From the NCBI GenBank assembly GCA_965250105.1, contig OZ252290.1, forward strand, positions 1,922,001-1,986,000: a DNA stretch of 64,000 bases, read 5' to 3'. The DNA comes from JBCBSK01 sp965250105. GTDB lineage: Bacteria > Pseudomonadota > Alphaproteobacteria > Rhizobiales > Tepidamorphaceae. The notes under the pieces are model-generated. The model saw only the letters and a program-made list of their open reading frames with translations, was not told where the DNA came from and ran no database searches. A program made the translations under genes and the position numbers. Below are positions 63,288-64,000 of the stretch, one piece after another (position 1 is the first letter of the stretch; each line of letters opens with the position of its first letter).

Positions 63288-64000
63288 CTAGAACAATGTC
63301 GGGGCGTTCAGGCCGCGCCGCAGCATGGCCGCCCGTACCGTATTGGCGAGAAGGCAGGCGATCGTCATCGGGCCGACGCCGCCGGGAACGGGCGTGATGG
63401 CACCCGCGACCGCCGCCGCCTCGTCATAGGCGACATCGCCCACGAGCTTGGTCTTGCCATCGCCCTTTTCCGGCGCCGCAACGCGGTTGATGCCGACATC
63501 GATGACCGTCGCGCCCGGCTTGATCCAGTCGCCCCTGACCATTTCGGGCCGGCCCACGGCGGCGACCAGGAGATCGGCGCGGCGGCAATGGTCTTCGAGA
63601 TCGCGCGTCCGCGAATGCGCCATGGTGACCGTCGCATTGGCATTCTGCAGCAAGAGCGCCACCGGCTTGCCGACCAGGATCGACCGGCCCAGCACCAGCG
63701 CCTCGACACCCGACAGATCGCCGAGAACGTCACGCGCCAGAATGACGCAGCCCTGTGGCGTGCATGGCACGAGACCGGTCTTGCCGAGCACGATCAGGCC
63801 GGCATTTTCCGGATGCAGGCCGTCGACATCCTTGGCCGGATCGATCGCCTTGACCACCTTGTCGGTATCGATGTGTTTCGGCAGCGGCATCTGAACCAGA
63901 ATGCCATCGACCGCTTTATCCGCGTTCAGCCGGGCGACGAGGTCGAGCAGGTCGGCCTCGGGCGTGTCCTCGGGCAGCCGGTGCTCGATCGAGCGCATGC
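63288..64000 (-). CDS. folD: Methylenetetrahydrofolate dehydrogenase/cyclohydrolase (partial)
   Basis: C-terminal part of bifunctional FolD, truncated by the window edge; about 60 N-terminal residues with the catalytic Lys lie beyond 64000. Present: DGILVQMPLPKHID, PAKDVDGLHPEN, PCTPQGCVIL, the NADP motif LGRSILVGKPVALLLQNANATVTMAHSRT, and PVPGGVGPMTIACLLANTV at the end. The ATG at 63998 is internal. Confidence 0.96.
   Translation of the reverse strand, partial: MRSIEHRLPEDTPEADLLDLVARLNADKAVDGILVQMPLPKHIDTDKVVKAIDPAKDVDGLHPENAGLIVLGKTGLVPCTPQGCVILARDVLGDLSGVEALVLGRSILVGKPVALLLQNANATVTMAHSRTRDLEDHCRRADLLVAAVGRPEMVRGDWIKPGATVIDVGINRVAAPEKGDGKTKLVGDVAYDEAAAVAGAITPVPGGVGPMTIACLLANTVRAAMLRRGLNAPTLF

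Overview
The window is a 64 kb piece of a GC-rich alphaproteobacterial chromosome, most likely from the order Hyphomicrobiales (Rhizobiales). The evidence is gene order (ubiH-tesB-glnK-amtB-ftsK-lolA-xthA, leuS-lptE-holA, parB-parA-rsmG-mnmG-mnmE-rho-hemJ-hemE facing ppsR-maf-aroE-coaE-dnaQ-secB-fxsA-Tim44), a ribosomal protein L21 with a helix-hairpin-helix tail, perfect CtrA boxes, an alphaproteobacterial-type LexA box, and Rhizobiales-style palindromic repeats. The genus cannot be fixed from the sequence. I see no insertion sequence, prophage, CRISPR array, tRNA or rRNA.

Layout. 0.4-6.5 kb (minus): nadD, proA, proB, obgE, an acetyltransferase, rpmA, rplU. 6.8-18.7 kb: ubiquinone hydroxylase, thioesterase, the nitrogen-sensing pair glnK-amtB behind a sigma-54 promoter, ftsK, lolA, a possible small RNA, xthA, a cNMP-binding protein, a CenR-like response regulator, an L,D-transpeptidase and the PLP-homeostasis protein. 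18.9-23.3 kb (plus): leuS, lptE, holA. 23.3-32.3 kb (minus): parB, parA, rsmG, mnmG, mnmE, rho, hemJ, hemE, with three parS sites. 32.3-32.67 kb: the hemE-ppsR gap, which has the hallmarks of the chromosomal replication origin: two near-consensus DnaA boxes, a perfect CtrA box in an AT-rich patch, and an IHF-like site. 32.7-36.3 kb (plus): ppsR, maf, aroE, coaE, dnaQ. 36.4-44.0 kb: secB, fxsA, a Tim44-like protein, mltA, an Smr protein and an hslV-DUF2157-GNAT-hslU operon. 44.1-49.1 kb (plus): hisB, DUF2628, hisH, hisA, hisF, hisE, coaA. 49.1-64 kb: PfkB kinase, EI24 protein, nth, DUF2244, a DNA-methyltransferase repair fusion, a PlsC-like acyltransferase, an unrecognised gene under a LexA box, ChaC-like protein, DUF2125, acs, ggt, an OmpW-like porin, a secreted nuclease, rpmF, ppa and a partial folD.

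How the parts fit. The origin, parS, ParA/ParB, FtsK, the SOS-box gene and the CtrA boxes make this a cell-cycle and segregation neighbourhood. CtrA boxes lie at the putative origin, in front of ftsK and in front of glnK, suggesting that replication, division/segregation and nitrogen signalling share a regulator. The most novel items are the unrecognised 166-codon gene at 54.4 kb, whose promoter holds a perfect LexA box and appears leaderless; mnmG lacking its N-terminal FAD-binding segment next to an intact mnmE; a structured intergenic RNA candidate between lolA and xthA; and the CtrA box at the glnK sigma-54 promoter.
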